Shown one piece after another: positions 23,465 through 32,300 of a stretch of 37,102 nucleotides of DNA. The number at the start of each line of letters is the position of its first letter. Position 1 is the stretch's first letter. Source of the DNA: Synergistaceae bacterium (lineage in GTDB: Bacteria > Synergistota > Synergistia > Synergistales > Aminobacteriaceae); assembly GCA_009783355.1 (NCBI GenBank), contig WRHH01000023.1, forward strand, positions 1 to 37,102. The letters are read 5' to 3'. The notes below the pieces were generated by a model, which was given only the letters and a program-made list of their open reading frames with translations, was not told where the DNA came from and did no database searches. The position numbers and the translations under genes are program-made.

Positions 23465-25636
23465 CTATGGTAACTTAATCGGAAGGGAATTCAATTGAGC
23501 CCCCGCGATGTTCTCAACCGCGCTCAAAATTGCGGGCGCAACGGCGTTCACCGCAATTTCGGCAACTCCCTTGACCCCAAGGAAAGAGGAATCTTCATAA
23601 GAATCAACGGAATCCTCCTTCATTATTGGCGCATCAAGCGCAGACGGGATAACATACGAAAAGAGACTGTCCTCCAGCGGCGCGCCTTTGCTATATCTCA
23701 CCTGTTCCATCAAAGCGTAACCAATGCCCATTGCCACCCCGCCCTCAATTTGACCTTCGAGCAAAACCGGGTTTACAACTCTTCCGGTATCCGAGGCTGT
23801 ATAGACCTCAAGCACTTTTATCATATCGGTAGTTCTGTCTATCTTTATTTTGACCACATGCCCGATAAATGAGTAAATGGCGTGAGGCATTCCTAACGCA
23901 AATGAAGGATGAAGCTCTTCAGGCATTATTGATTTACCTACGCCGCGAACCACTCCGTTTTCCTTGTTTCGCTTGTAATCTCTTATCGCTTTGAAAAGGG
24001 CGTTTCCGCATATATAGCTCGTTCTGGAGGCGGCAGTAGACCCGCAGTAACGCGTCCTTGCAGTGTCCCCCATTATAATATCTATCAGGTCAAGGGGTAC
24101 TCCAAGCTCTTCAGCGGCAAGCTGAGCGAAGAGCGTCATTGTCCCCTGTCCTATGTCGACAGTGCCAATTCTTATGAGATAACGGTTTCCGTTCTCTTCG
24201 ACCGTCACTTCAGCCTCATCCGGTATTCCACGGCCCATGCCGATGCTCTGATATCCAGCGGCCATAGCGTAGCCTATATCGGAATTCTCGTTGACAAGGC
24301 GCTCCGCCCATAAAGGAGACTTTTCCAGAAGGGTCAGCACTTCCTTAAATGCAACTGAATACCTCATTTTCTGCCCCAGAGTCCCGAAGGCTTCTTTCGT
24401 CAGCGCGTTGCGGCGTCTTAACTCAATCGGGTCAATGCCAAGCTGTTTTGACGCGCGATTTAACAATGTCTCTATTGCTATCAACGTCTGAGGAATTCCA
24501 AAGCCGCGCATGGCGCTTGCAGGAGGCTTATTTGTGTACCAAAGCCGCGCGCGCAGTTTTACGTTTTTAATTGAATAAGGCCCCGCAAAATGCTCAAATC
24601 CGGAACTGGCAACCGCCGGCCCCAGCGCTGCATACGCCCCCGTGTCATAATCGACTGCGCCGGAAAAAGCCGTAATTTCTCCTTCAGCTGAAAAACCAAC
24701 CGTTACTTTCGTTCTGGCGGAATGTCTTTTATATCCTGCAATCATTGATTCTTCCCTGCTGAAAACGAGCCTCGACGGACGCCCTGTTTTGTACGTCACC
24801 AGCGCAAGAAATACCTGAACCGTATTGCCGTCCTTGCCTCCGAATCCACCGCCCACAACTCCCGCCTCAACATGTATCTTGTCTTCGGGAATGTTCAGCG
24901 CGTGCGATATCTCCGCGCGGTCGGCGTAAGGATTTTGAGTGGACACCCTGAGGCAAAGATTGCCGTTTTTATCCATCCAGCAAATTCCACCCTCAGTTTC
25001 CATATAAGCGTGTTCAATGAACGGCATAGTAAACGTATCGCTTAGAACTAAATCACTTTTGGACAAAGCCTCTTCGACGTCTCCGTTTGAAAAATCAAGG
25101 TCGGATAAAAGGTTTCCCGGTTCATGAAGTTTTACGGCAGTCCCCGCAATGGCGTCATCAAGATCGACTACCGGCAGGGGCTCATATTCAATTCTCACGA
25201 GCGAGGCTGCGTGTCGCGCAAGCTCCAAAGAAGGAGCGGCAACCACAGCAACGGGCTCGCCAAAAAATCTGACCTTTTCGGTCGCTAGAGCCGGTTGATC
25301 TTTCATGATATTTCCGATGCTATTCTCCGCAAAATCATTCCCTGTGAAATAAAACACGCCTCCCATAGCGTGAAGCGGTGAGGCGTCAATATTTACTATG
25401 CGCGCGTTTGGCAGGGACGAGCGAACTAGACAAATATGCAGACCTCCTTCGCTGACAAGGTCGCCCGCGTACTTTGCCCTTCCCGACGCCTTGGCGGCGG
25501 CATCCACCTTCGGTATAGAATTGCCTATGTATTTTTTAACCTGTTTTTCATTCATATTTTTCATCAATTTGCGCGCATGGGGCTGTAACTCAACCAGCCC
25601 GCCCGCCGAAGCGGGGATGCGCTTCTCCTTTTCCAT
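23465..25636 (-). CDS. xdhA: Xanthine dehydrogenase molybdenum-binding subunit
   Basis: 723 residues, the large subunit of the molybdenum hydroxylase family. Molybdopterin-contact blocks are present: VVGGGFGGKDGN, SAMRGFGIPQ, GTVDIGQGTMT and CGSTAASRTSY; the catalytic glutamate is Glu693 in LGVKGVAE. It hydroxylates the purine ring (hypoxanthine to xanthine). The ATG at 25636 lies 9 bp past ade; homology really begins at IGNSIPKVDAAAKASGRAKY near residue 37, so starts at Met25 or Met28 are possible and none has a good SD. Selenium-dependent forms of this family exist in purine fermenters; sequence alone does not settle that here. A 152-bp gap without a gene separates it from the Rpn gene. Confidence 0.93.
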   Translation of the reverse strand: MEKEKRIPASAGGLVELQPHARKLMKNMNEKQVKKYIGNSIPKVDAAAKASGRAKYAGDLVSEGGLHICLVRSSLPNARIVNIDASPLHAMGGVFYFTGNDFAENSIGNIMKDQPALATEKVRFFGEPVAVVAAPSLELARHAASLVRIEYEPLPVVDLDDAIAGTAVKLHEPGNLLSDLDFSNGDVEEALSKSDLVLSDTFTMPFIEHAYMETEGGICWMDKNGNLCLRVSTQNPYADRAEISHALNIPEDKIHVEAGVVGGGFGGKDGNTVQVFLALVTYKTGRPSRLVFSREESMIAGYKRHSARTKVTVGFSAEGEITAFSGAVDYDTGAYAALGPAVASSGFEHFAGPYSIKNVKLRARLWYTNKPPASAMRGFGIPQTLIAIETLLNRASKQLGIDPIELRRRNALTKEAFGTLGQKMRYSVAFKEVLTLLEKSPLWAERLVNENSDIGYAMAAGYQSIGMGRGIPDEAEVTVEENGNRYLIRIGTVDIGQGTMTLFAQLAAEELGVPLDLIDIIMGDTARTRYCGSTAASRTSYICGNALFKAIRDYKRNKENGVVRGVGKSIMPEELHPSFALGMPHAIYSFIGHVVKIKIDRTTDMIKVLEVYTASDTGRVVNPVLLEGQIEGGVAMGIGYALMEQVRYSKGAPLEDSLFSYVIPSALDAPIMKEDSVDSYEDSSFLGVKGVAEIAVNAVAPAILSAVENIAGAQLNSLPIKLP

Positions 25637-25645
25637 TAATGAATA

Positions 25646-27427
25646 TTATTCTTCAACTTTAATAACGAGCGGAACCAAACTATGGGATGCGACGTCGATA
25701 AGCCCGAAGTCCGTTAGTCCAAGTTCCGGAACGGTCGGTAACGAAATGAAAGACAACGCCATAAACGGAGCTTTCATTGTACATCCCATGCTTTCAACTA
25801 TCCTGTTAAGCTTATTCATCGCAGACATGACTTCATCCGCGCAAAGCGGGCTCATGAGCCCCGCTATCGGTAACGGAAGAATTCCAAGCACGGAGCCGTT
25901 TACTACCGCGACAAAAGCGCCCTGATGTTCTTCAATCACCTTAACCGCTTTGTACATATCATCGTCACGAGTTCCCGCAACCACTATATTATGATGGTCA
26001 TGAGACACGGAGGAAGCTATCGCGCCGTTTTTAATATTAAAGCCTCTAACAAATCCGGCGCCGACGCGTCCGTTTTTGCCATATCTTTCAACCACCGAGA
26101 GCTTTATTATATCCTGTTTAATATCAGATACAATCTTCCCGTCCTCTATATCGAGCCATTCCTCTGACTCTGCGTTTATTATCTGGTCTTCAATCAGGTT
26201 TATTACGCGTACACACGCGCGCTTTCCGGCGGAGCAAACTTCAAATGAAGACGGCGCCAAGTTTTCAGGAAGCTTCACCGTATTATATAAAAACTCAGGA
26301 TATTTTTTCACGCCGCCGCTGTCCTTTTCCGAAGGAACAAGCGCGCCGTCGCGGGCGACCAATCGCCCGGCTGAGAAAACGTGAGTCGGGTTGAAATTCT
26401 TCAGGTCGTCCAATAGCATGAAATCGGCGTATTTACCCGGCGTTATTGACCCTGTGAGGTCGTCTATCCTGAAATGCCGAGCCGCGTTAAGCGACGCTAT
26501 CTTGATTGCTTTAATGGGAGAGAGGCCTATCTCAACGGAACGCTTTACGTTATAGTTGATGTGCCCCTCGCTGAAAATATCGTTGACATGCTTGTCATCA
26601 GTGCAGAACAGTACCCCGTCTATATTAAGCCCATTTTGAACTATTCCGCCAACGAGAGCGTCAAGATTCCTCTCGCAGCTTCCTTCGCGCACTAACGGTT
26701 TTATCCCGAGCCTGAGCCGGTCGAACATCATATTATAATCAACGGACTCGTGGTCATCCATGAGCCCAGCCGCTGCATAAGTGTTGAGATTATCCCAGTT
26801 GAGGCCGATAGCGTGTCCGTTACAAATTTTACGATATTTTTTCGCTGAAGCTATTTTCTCAAGATATTCTTCTTTTATGGTGAGCACCTTTGACGGGTCA
26901 AGCTCTCCAAGGCTTACTGAAAAATCGTGCTTGAGCAGTTCGTCGACTTCCATCGCCCCAAGCGCTCCACCCGTTGTTTCAAGCCCGGGAGCGGTTGGAA
27001 CTCTTGAAGGAACTTCGAGCCATACTCGTAAAGGAATTCCAGCGCTGCTGTCTACGAGCGCTTTCAGCCCTTCCGCTCCGCAGACGTTGGCAATTTCCAT
27101 GGCGTCGACAAAAAGTGCGGAAGTTCCTCTCGGTACAATAGCTTCGGCAAGCGCCCGGGGCATAAGCAAAGTCGCTTCTATGTGCATATGCGCGTCCATA
27201 AAGCCGGGTACGGCGTACTTGCCGCGTCCGTCAATCACCTCTTCGGCGAGGGGCGTCCAGGAAGGGGATATCGCGACGAACTTTCCGCCGGATACGACTA
27301 TCGACCCCTGATAAAAGCTCTCGGTATAAACATCTGCTATCTGAACGTCGTTTATAAGCAAATCTGCTTTCTTTTTCCCTGAAGACGCGTGGATATTATC
27401 AATCAGAGGGTTTATATCGTTATTCAA
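25646..27427 (-). CDS. ade: Adenine deaminase
   Basis: 593 residues of the Ade family of the amidohydrolase superfamily. The metal site opens with PGFMDAHMHIEATLL near residue 75-90; further blocks are SLGELDP, CNGHAIGL, DDHESVD, LFCTDDKH and the C-terminal TPGKYADF. It converts adenine to hypoxanthine and ammonia in the cytoplasm. The TTG start at 27427 follows AAGGAGAG by about 8 bases. It is the first gene of the purine cluster: the product hypoxanthine is the substrate of the xanthine dehydrogenase genes that follow. The upstream region is AT-rich, with a possible TATTAT -10 box, but no recognisable purine riboswitch. Confidence 0.95.
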   Translation of the reverse strand: MNNDINPLIDNIHASSGKKKADLLINDVQIADVYTESFYQGSIVVSGGKFVAISPSWTPLAEEVIDGRGKYAVPGFMDAHMHIEATLLMPRALAEAIVPRGTSALFVDAMEIANVCGAEGLKALVDSSAGIPLRVWLEVPSRVPTAPGLETTGGALGAMEVDELLKHDFSVSLGELDPSKVLTIKEEYLEKIASAKKYRKICNGHAIGLNWDNLNTYAAAGLMDDHESVDYNMMFDRLRLGIKPLVREGSCERNLDALVGGIVQNGLNIDGVLFCTDDKHVNDIFSEGHINYNVKRSVEIGLSPIKAIKIASLNAARHFRIDDLTGSITPGKYADFMLLDDLKNFNPTHVFSAGRLVARDGALVPSEKDSGGVKKYPEFLYNTVKLPENLAPSSFEVCSAGKRACVRVINLIEDQIINAESEEWLDIEDGKIVSDIKQDIIKLSVVERYGKNGRVGAGFVRGFNIKNGAIASSVSHDHHNIVVAGTRDDDMYKAVKVIEEHQGAFVAVVNGSVLGILPLPIAGLMSPLCADEVMSAMNKLNRIVESMGCTMKAPFMALSFISLPTVPELGLTDFGLIDVASHSLVPLVIKVEE

Positions 27428-27510
27428 TAAAAGCTCTCCTTAAATTAAATTTAACTTGTCAATATAATACACTAATTTTGAAAAATTTATTGTCTTATCC
27501 AACAGCGCGC

Positions 27511-27536
27511 GGGTTCCGCGCCGGAATGCGGAACCC
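27511..27536. promoter_or_regulatory. Strong hairpin upstream of ade
   Basis: GGGTTCCGC (27511-27519) and GCGGAACCC (27528-27536) form a perfect 9-bp stem with an 8-base loop, 84 bp before the ade start and between two divergent genes. On the plus strand A/T-rich sequence follows (AAAAATTTTTTG after 8 bases). It may be a leader hairpin or a terminator; neither is clear. Confidence 0.4.
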
Positions 27537-27591
27537 AATCAGGAAAAATTTTTTGAATTTGAAATTTCTTCAGCTGATGCGTTATAATTTG

Positions 27592-27615
27592 GAATGACAC
27601 TTTGAATGACACTTT
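27592..27615. repeat. 12-bp perfect tandem repeat before the HTH gene
   Basis: GAATGACACTTT occurs twice without a gap at 27592-27603 and 27604-27615. It ends 19 bp before a consensus TATAAT (27635-27640) that likely serves the HTH gene, so the pair covers the -35 region and could bind an activator or repressor. Confidence 0.55.
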
Positions 27616-27699
27616 ATCCGAAAAGATGATAAGCTATAATTACCTGAGCAACGTTGGCGCTTTAGATAATAAAAAAACTACAAAAAGGAAATGAAGAAA

Positions 27700-27900
27700 A
27701 TGGATGACTCCGAATACGTAACAAGCGCCGAAGCGGCGATATTGATCAATAAGTCTCAGTCGCAAATGCAGTTTCTGTGCCGCACAGGAAGAATTGATGC
27801 TGTTAAAGTAGGGAATACGTGGTTAATAAAAAGGGATTCAATTCTGAACTATTCGCCCGGACACAAAAAGTTCACAATCCATCCTAAGAATAAAAAATAG
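27700..27900 (+). CDS. Small helix-turn-helix (excisionase-type) DNA-binding protein
   Basis: 66 residues. VTSAEAAILINKSQSQMQFLCRTGRIDAVKVGNTWLIKRDSIL matches the HTH_17/MerR-like fold of small DNA-binding proteins: helix-turn-helix, then the GRIDAVKVGNTWLI wing. The tail is basic. I prefer the ATG at 27700, which has AAGGAA about 10 bases upstream; the ATG at 27691 is too close to it. A TATAAT box lies at 27635-27640. The gene points away from the purine cluster across a 270-bp shared region, so it could regulate it; family members also act as excisionases or antitoxin-like regulators. No ligand domain is present. Confidence 0.75.
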   Translation: MDDSEYVTSAEAAILINKSQSQMQFLCRTGRIDAVKVGNTWLIKRDSILNYSPGHKKFTIHPKNKK

Positions 27901-27951
27901 GAAGTATCAAAAATCATGCCTCTGGTATTTGGATTTATTTACGTTATAGAC

Positions 27952-27980
27952 TTGCATAAATATTAAATCAAAGCTATAAT
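27952..27980 (+). promoter_or_regulatory. Promoter of tRNA-Val
   Basis: TTGCAT (27952-27957) and TATAAT (27975-27980) are 17 bp apart, and the tRNA starts 22 bp after the -10 box. The word AAGCTATAATT is shared with the HTH gene's -10 region. Confidence 0.7.
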
Positions 27981-28002
27981 TCATTTCTGCATAAAAATGA
28001 TC

Positions 28003-28078
28003 GGGCGATTAGCTCAGCGGAAGCAGCGCTTCCTTCACACGGAAGAGGTCACTGGTTCGAACCCAGTATCGCCCACCA
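28003..28078 (+). tRNA. tRNA-Val (anticodon CAC)
   Basis: A full cloverleaf of 76 nt including the encoded CCA. The acceptor stem GGGCGAT pairs with ATCGCCC, the anticodon stem CTTCC/GGAAG holds loop TTCACAC with anticodon CAC, and the T arm is ACTGG-TTCGAAC-CCAGT. The D stem (GCTC against CAGC) has a mismatch. It reads GUG valine codons. tRNA 3' ends are common integration sites, and the decayed accessory island starts right after it. Confidence 0.96.
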
Positions 28079-28089
28079 ACTGATAACAA

Positions 28090-28120
28090 GGACTTAGAGA
28101 AATTCTCTGAGTCCATTTTT
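28090..28120 (+). terminator. Rho-independent terminator after tRNA-Val
   Basis: GGACTTAGAGAA pairs with TTCTCTGAGTCC (28090-28101 with 28103-28114), and ATTTTT follows. It ends the tRNA transcript 12 bp past the CCA. Confidence 0.85.
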
Positions 28121-28226
28121 ATTTCCGTTACACCGTACTTACACCAGCCACGAAGAATCATTTCCATGATAAACCTATTGTAATGCTATATCTTACGTGT
28201 TATAATTCTTATGATTTTGAATATAA

Positions 28227-28601
28227 GTGAAAGAGCATGTCAGCATCAGGAACGAAAGAGAATCCGGGGAAAAATGTGAGAGCAAATCCGAGTTGAACAA
28301 ATCAATTCTGGATCAGGGATGGAGTGAATTTCGAAGGTCAGGACGACCAAGTGCCGCAGAGGTCAGGAAGACCGGGAGCGGCCGGAGACAGATAGAGTAT
28401 AAGCAGATGTGGAGAGGCGGTAAGGTAATAGCGATCGAGCCGCAATACACGAGCCAAAAGTGCTCAAGGTGCGGGAACAAACACGCTGATAACCGAAAGA
28501 CGCAGTCAGAATTCGTATGTGTGATGTGTGGGCATGAAGAAAACGCCGATATGAATGCGGCAAAGAATATATTAGCGGCTGGGCGAGCTGTGCTGGTCTG
28601 A
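28227..28601 (+). pseudogene. TnpB (IS200/IS605 family) C-terminal remnant
   Basis: The C-terminal part of a TnpB nuclease: LNKSILDQGWSEFRR, then QIEYKQMWRGGKVIAIEP, the zinc finger SQKCSRCGN...FVCVMCGHEE and the last RuvC aspartate in NADMNAAKNILAAG. The N-terminal two thirds with the first RuvC aspartate are missing, so it cannot cut DNA. Between EFRR and QIEYK an extra stretch of about 17 residues (SGRPSAAEVRKTGSGRR) breaks the usual sequence; its DNA carries GGTCAGGACGACC and GGTCAGGAAGACC. No TnpA and no clear element ends are visible. An omega RNA at the 3' end is possible but I cannot define one. Confidence 0.8.
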
Positions 28602-29044
28602 TGAAGATAATAGCGTTTCACGCAGGAATCGGTGGTCATTTAGGCAACAGTTATTCAGTAGAATATATAGGAGAAAATCGGCTACTTTACAAGGTTTATG
28701 GAAAAGACTCAAAAAGTAGCGAGCAAACTATTGAATTCACAGATAAGCAAGAACAAGCATTTATTGAAGTGCTTGCAAGTGTTGGCGTAAATAATTGGGA
28801 GCGCAGATATAATGATCCTTTTGTCCTCGACGGAACGAGCTGGTCTTTCGGTATTATTTCCGGTGAAGTAATTTACGATGGCAGAGGCAGCAATGCCTAT
28901 CCACCTCGCTTCGAAGAGTTCATAACCTCAGTACGTACACTCTTGGGCGTTTGTCATTTGAATAGACAGTATAAGTCCACAAGGAGCTATTACAAGTTGA
29001 TGACGCACCAATCTTTTAGTCTTCAGAACCTGAGAGCACTTTAG
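28601..29044 (+). CDS. Hypothetical protein, possibly a gene fragment
   Basis: 147 codons starting at an ATG that overlaps the TnpB stop (TGATG), without a good SD. The centre, FVLDGTSWSFGIISGEVIYDGRGSNAYPPRFEEFITSVRTLLG, resembles a small conserved domain of unknown function in anaerobes in which a GSNAYPP block precedes a final helix. The last ~30 residues (VCHLNRQYKSTRSYY...) look unrelated, so the end may be shifted or fused. The N terminus may have been replaced by the TnpB insertion. Function unknown. The 261 bp that follow hold no gene, only a small hairpin AAGAGG/CCTCTT at 29199-29212 and a TATAAT at 29258-29263 that probably serves the next gene. Confidence 0.45.
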   Translation: MKIIAFHAGIGGHLGNSYSVEYIGENRLLYKVYGKDSKSSEQTIEFTDKQEQAFIEVLASVGVNNWERRYNDPFVLDGTSWSFGIISGEVIYDGRGSNAYPPRFEEFITSVRTLLGVCHLNRQYKSTRSYYKLMTHQSFSLQNLRAL

Positions 29045-29305
29045 CAAAGCCCGAGATTTCCCCCACGATAGATTTAGTTGAACAGTAAAGCCAATAATAC
29101 GCACTTTCATGAGAGTAAAACACTTCAATACATTGGCTTAACTGGATTTAATGGTAAAACATAGTAATTTCCAGTTTTATAGGTATTTTTACAGAAGTAA
29201 GAGGAACCTCTTGTGTCTATTTCAATTGTCTTCGCTAATCTCTTTGGGAATATAGGCTATAATAACCTGATGGCGTAACTTTTTTGATAGCTTGGAGGAC
29301 TGGAT

Positions 29306-32300
29306 ATGAACATAAACTGGATTACGGCGGAAGATATTAATGCGTGGGCGGCAAAAGAGCCGCGTCGCGCGCAGGAAAAACTTCCAGAACTTATTGCGAA
29401 ACTGATTCATACAAGCTCAGATAAAATCGAAAGCATAAATTTTCCGAATATCCAATCCTCTGGTTATGACGGCACTCTTGTTGCAGAAGAAAAAACAAAC
29501 TATTTTCCAGCGAACAAGTCTGTTTGGGAACTTGGAACAAATGAAGACGCATTAGGAAAGTTCAAATTGGATATTGCTAAGAGGTCTAATGACCCATTGG
29601 GCGTTGATATAAAGCACACCGTATTTATTTTTGCGACGCTTAAGATATGGAAACACAGAGACAATCCTATTGAAAAAGTAGTCAATGAAGCAAAGCAAGA
29701 ATACAATTGGAAAGATATCCGTATCCTCGACGCGCACGAATTGTCAAGGTGGATAGAAGTTTGCCCTTCAGTCGCGGTTTGGTTTTCAAAAGTTATTGGA
29801 AATCATATCGACGGCGTTATTTCAGCAGATTATTATTGGGATGATCGTGGTGGCAACACCGATCCTAAATTAACACCCGATTGTCTTATGATTGGTCGAG
29901 AGCATCAAATCGAAAGATTATCAAAGTGGCTTCATTCACCCGCCGGATATATGATTATCAAAGCGGAATCATCATTAGAATCAGCGTTGTTCGCCGTTGC
30001 GACAATCCTGATTATGGAAGAAAAACAAAAGGAAAAGCTACTAAGCAGGATAATTATTATTGAAAATAGCACAGCTTGGTCGGAAATTCTTGAAAGAGCA
30101 AACACATCTTCAATATTAATTCCAATGTTTCCGATTGGTGACATGAAATGCCCAAGTGATATATGTGTGCTTTTTCCTGTCAGTAAATATGATTCCATTG
30201 GGAAATTGGACGAGCGTAATAACAGTGTTGATTTGAAAAAGTATAATAAATTACAGTTTGACGAACTGCTTAAGCTGTTAAGATGTGATTCAACCAATCA
30301 CGCAAATCTAGTATTTGATACAAAACGGAGTTTTCTACCTCTTTATCGAAAGATAACTAAGAACCCAACGAGAAGAGAACCTAGATGGATTGGACGAGAA
30401 AACACCAGGAAATTGCTTCCAGCAATGTTCGCGAGTGGATGGAACGATAATTACACTGGAGATAGGAAAATTCTCGAAATATTGAGTGGTATGGGCTATG
30501 ACGAATACATGAGGACTCTAAATGAATGGGCAGTTATTGAAGATGCCCCGATTCTCGTTGTACAACATAACAATTATGTCGTTTCCGTACATGATACATG
30601 GAAATACTTATATTCGAGTATTCTCGACGATGATTTGGAGAGAATAAAAAATTGCTTGTTTGACGTTTTTAGTAATGTTGACCCAACATTTGAATTGCCA
30701 GAAGAACAATGGCACTTAGCTGATTTATATGGCAAAAAATATGAATATTCGCAAAGCCTTATACACGGATTAATAATAACTTTGATTATGCTTTCCGAAC
30801 GTGACGGGCAGGACAATTATTTTGACGTTGTATCAACAAAGAAATGGGTTGATTCAGTCGTTGAACAGATATTGAAACCGATAAGTACATGGCAACACTG
30901 GAATACGATTGCTCCCGTATTTCATTTGCTGGCTGAAGCTTCTCCAACTGCGGTAATAGAAAGACTTGAAAAGGCTGTTAATGAAAACGACGCTGAATTC
31001 TGGAAGATGTTCAATCCCTCCAAAGATGTACTTTGGGGCAGGAATTATTATACCCACATACTTTGGGCTATGGAAAAATTGGTATGGATTGACGAAAACG
31101 CAGTTCAAGCTATTAGGCTTTTGGCAATGATTGGAGAAAGGGATATTGAGTATAAAACTGGCAATACTCCGCTTTGCTCGTTGTACGAGATATTCTGTCT
31201 ATGGAATCCGCAGAATTGTCTGAATATGCGTGAAAGAATAGAGTTGTTGGAAGTGATTGTATTGACTTATCCAAAAGTTGGTTGGAAACTTCTTAATCGT
31301 TTGAAACCTGAGATTCACTCTTCTTGTGGTCATATTCAAAAACCACGTTGGAGGGAATTTAACGACCGTTATTCTGATGGTATCCCCGACAATGAACACT
31401 CTTCTTGCGTCGAAAGAGTACTTGATATGTGTCTTCAATATGTTGGCTCTGACAAGGAACGGTGGATAGACATAATCGGTTCATTACATGTATTTGGGAA
31501 CAGATTTGACGTATTATCAAAAAGGTTACATGAAGCATGTAAACATTTAAACGAAAACGATATCTCCGAACTGTGTAATAAGCTAAGGGAAAAAATATAC
31601 ATGCATCGAAAATTTAATAATGCGAAATGGAGCGCCTCGGTATGCCATGTCGCTAAATGGGAACTCCTTTTTCACGCTATTATGCCGGACACAATTGTAG
31701 TATATAGGTATTTACTAAAATACAATCCGTATACATTGACTCCAGTCCCCTATGACAGAGAAAAAGCTACAGATTATGAACAGCGGCAATTGGAAATATT
31801 CAACTTACGGAAAACCGCTTTTGAAAAAATCGTTGAGAAATCCGGCGAAGAAGCGTTTCTGAAATTCTGTGCCGACGCGGAAGATACAATGGATTGGGTA
31901 AAAATCATTGCCGAATACATACTAAAACACCAATACGATTTTAATAAACTCAGTAATATTCGTGGATTAAGTCAAAGGCTTTATTATGGTGTATTGTGGG
32001 CTATGTACTCACAAAACGGTTTAGATATTCTTTTAAATGCGATTAAGGATGAGCAGTCATTAAAGGCTGATGAAATTGGAGAAATAATGTGCAGCACTCC
32101 GTTAAGTATGGAAGTATGGACAAAACTCGAAATAATGGATAGCCAGATTGCAGATTATTATTGGGAAAATGTCAACGCTCTTAGATTCCAAGATGCTGAT
32201 GATCAGACAATGGAGTATTACATTGAAAAACTGCTGTGTCATAAGCGTCCGTTTTCAGCGATAATTGCTATAACTTATACCAATTACGACAATTCGCAGT

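Noticed and set aside
27428-27690. Purine or xanthine riboswitch before ade
   Set aside because: I looked for the conserved purine aptamer loops and three-way junction on the minus strand and found only a simple 9-bp hairpin.
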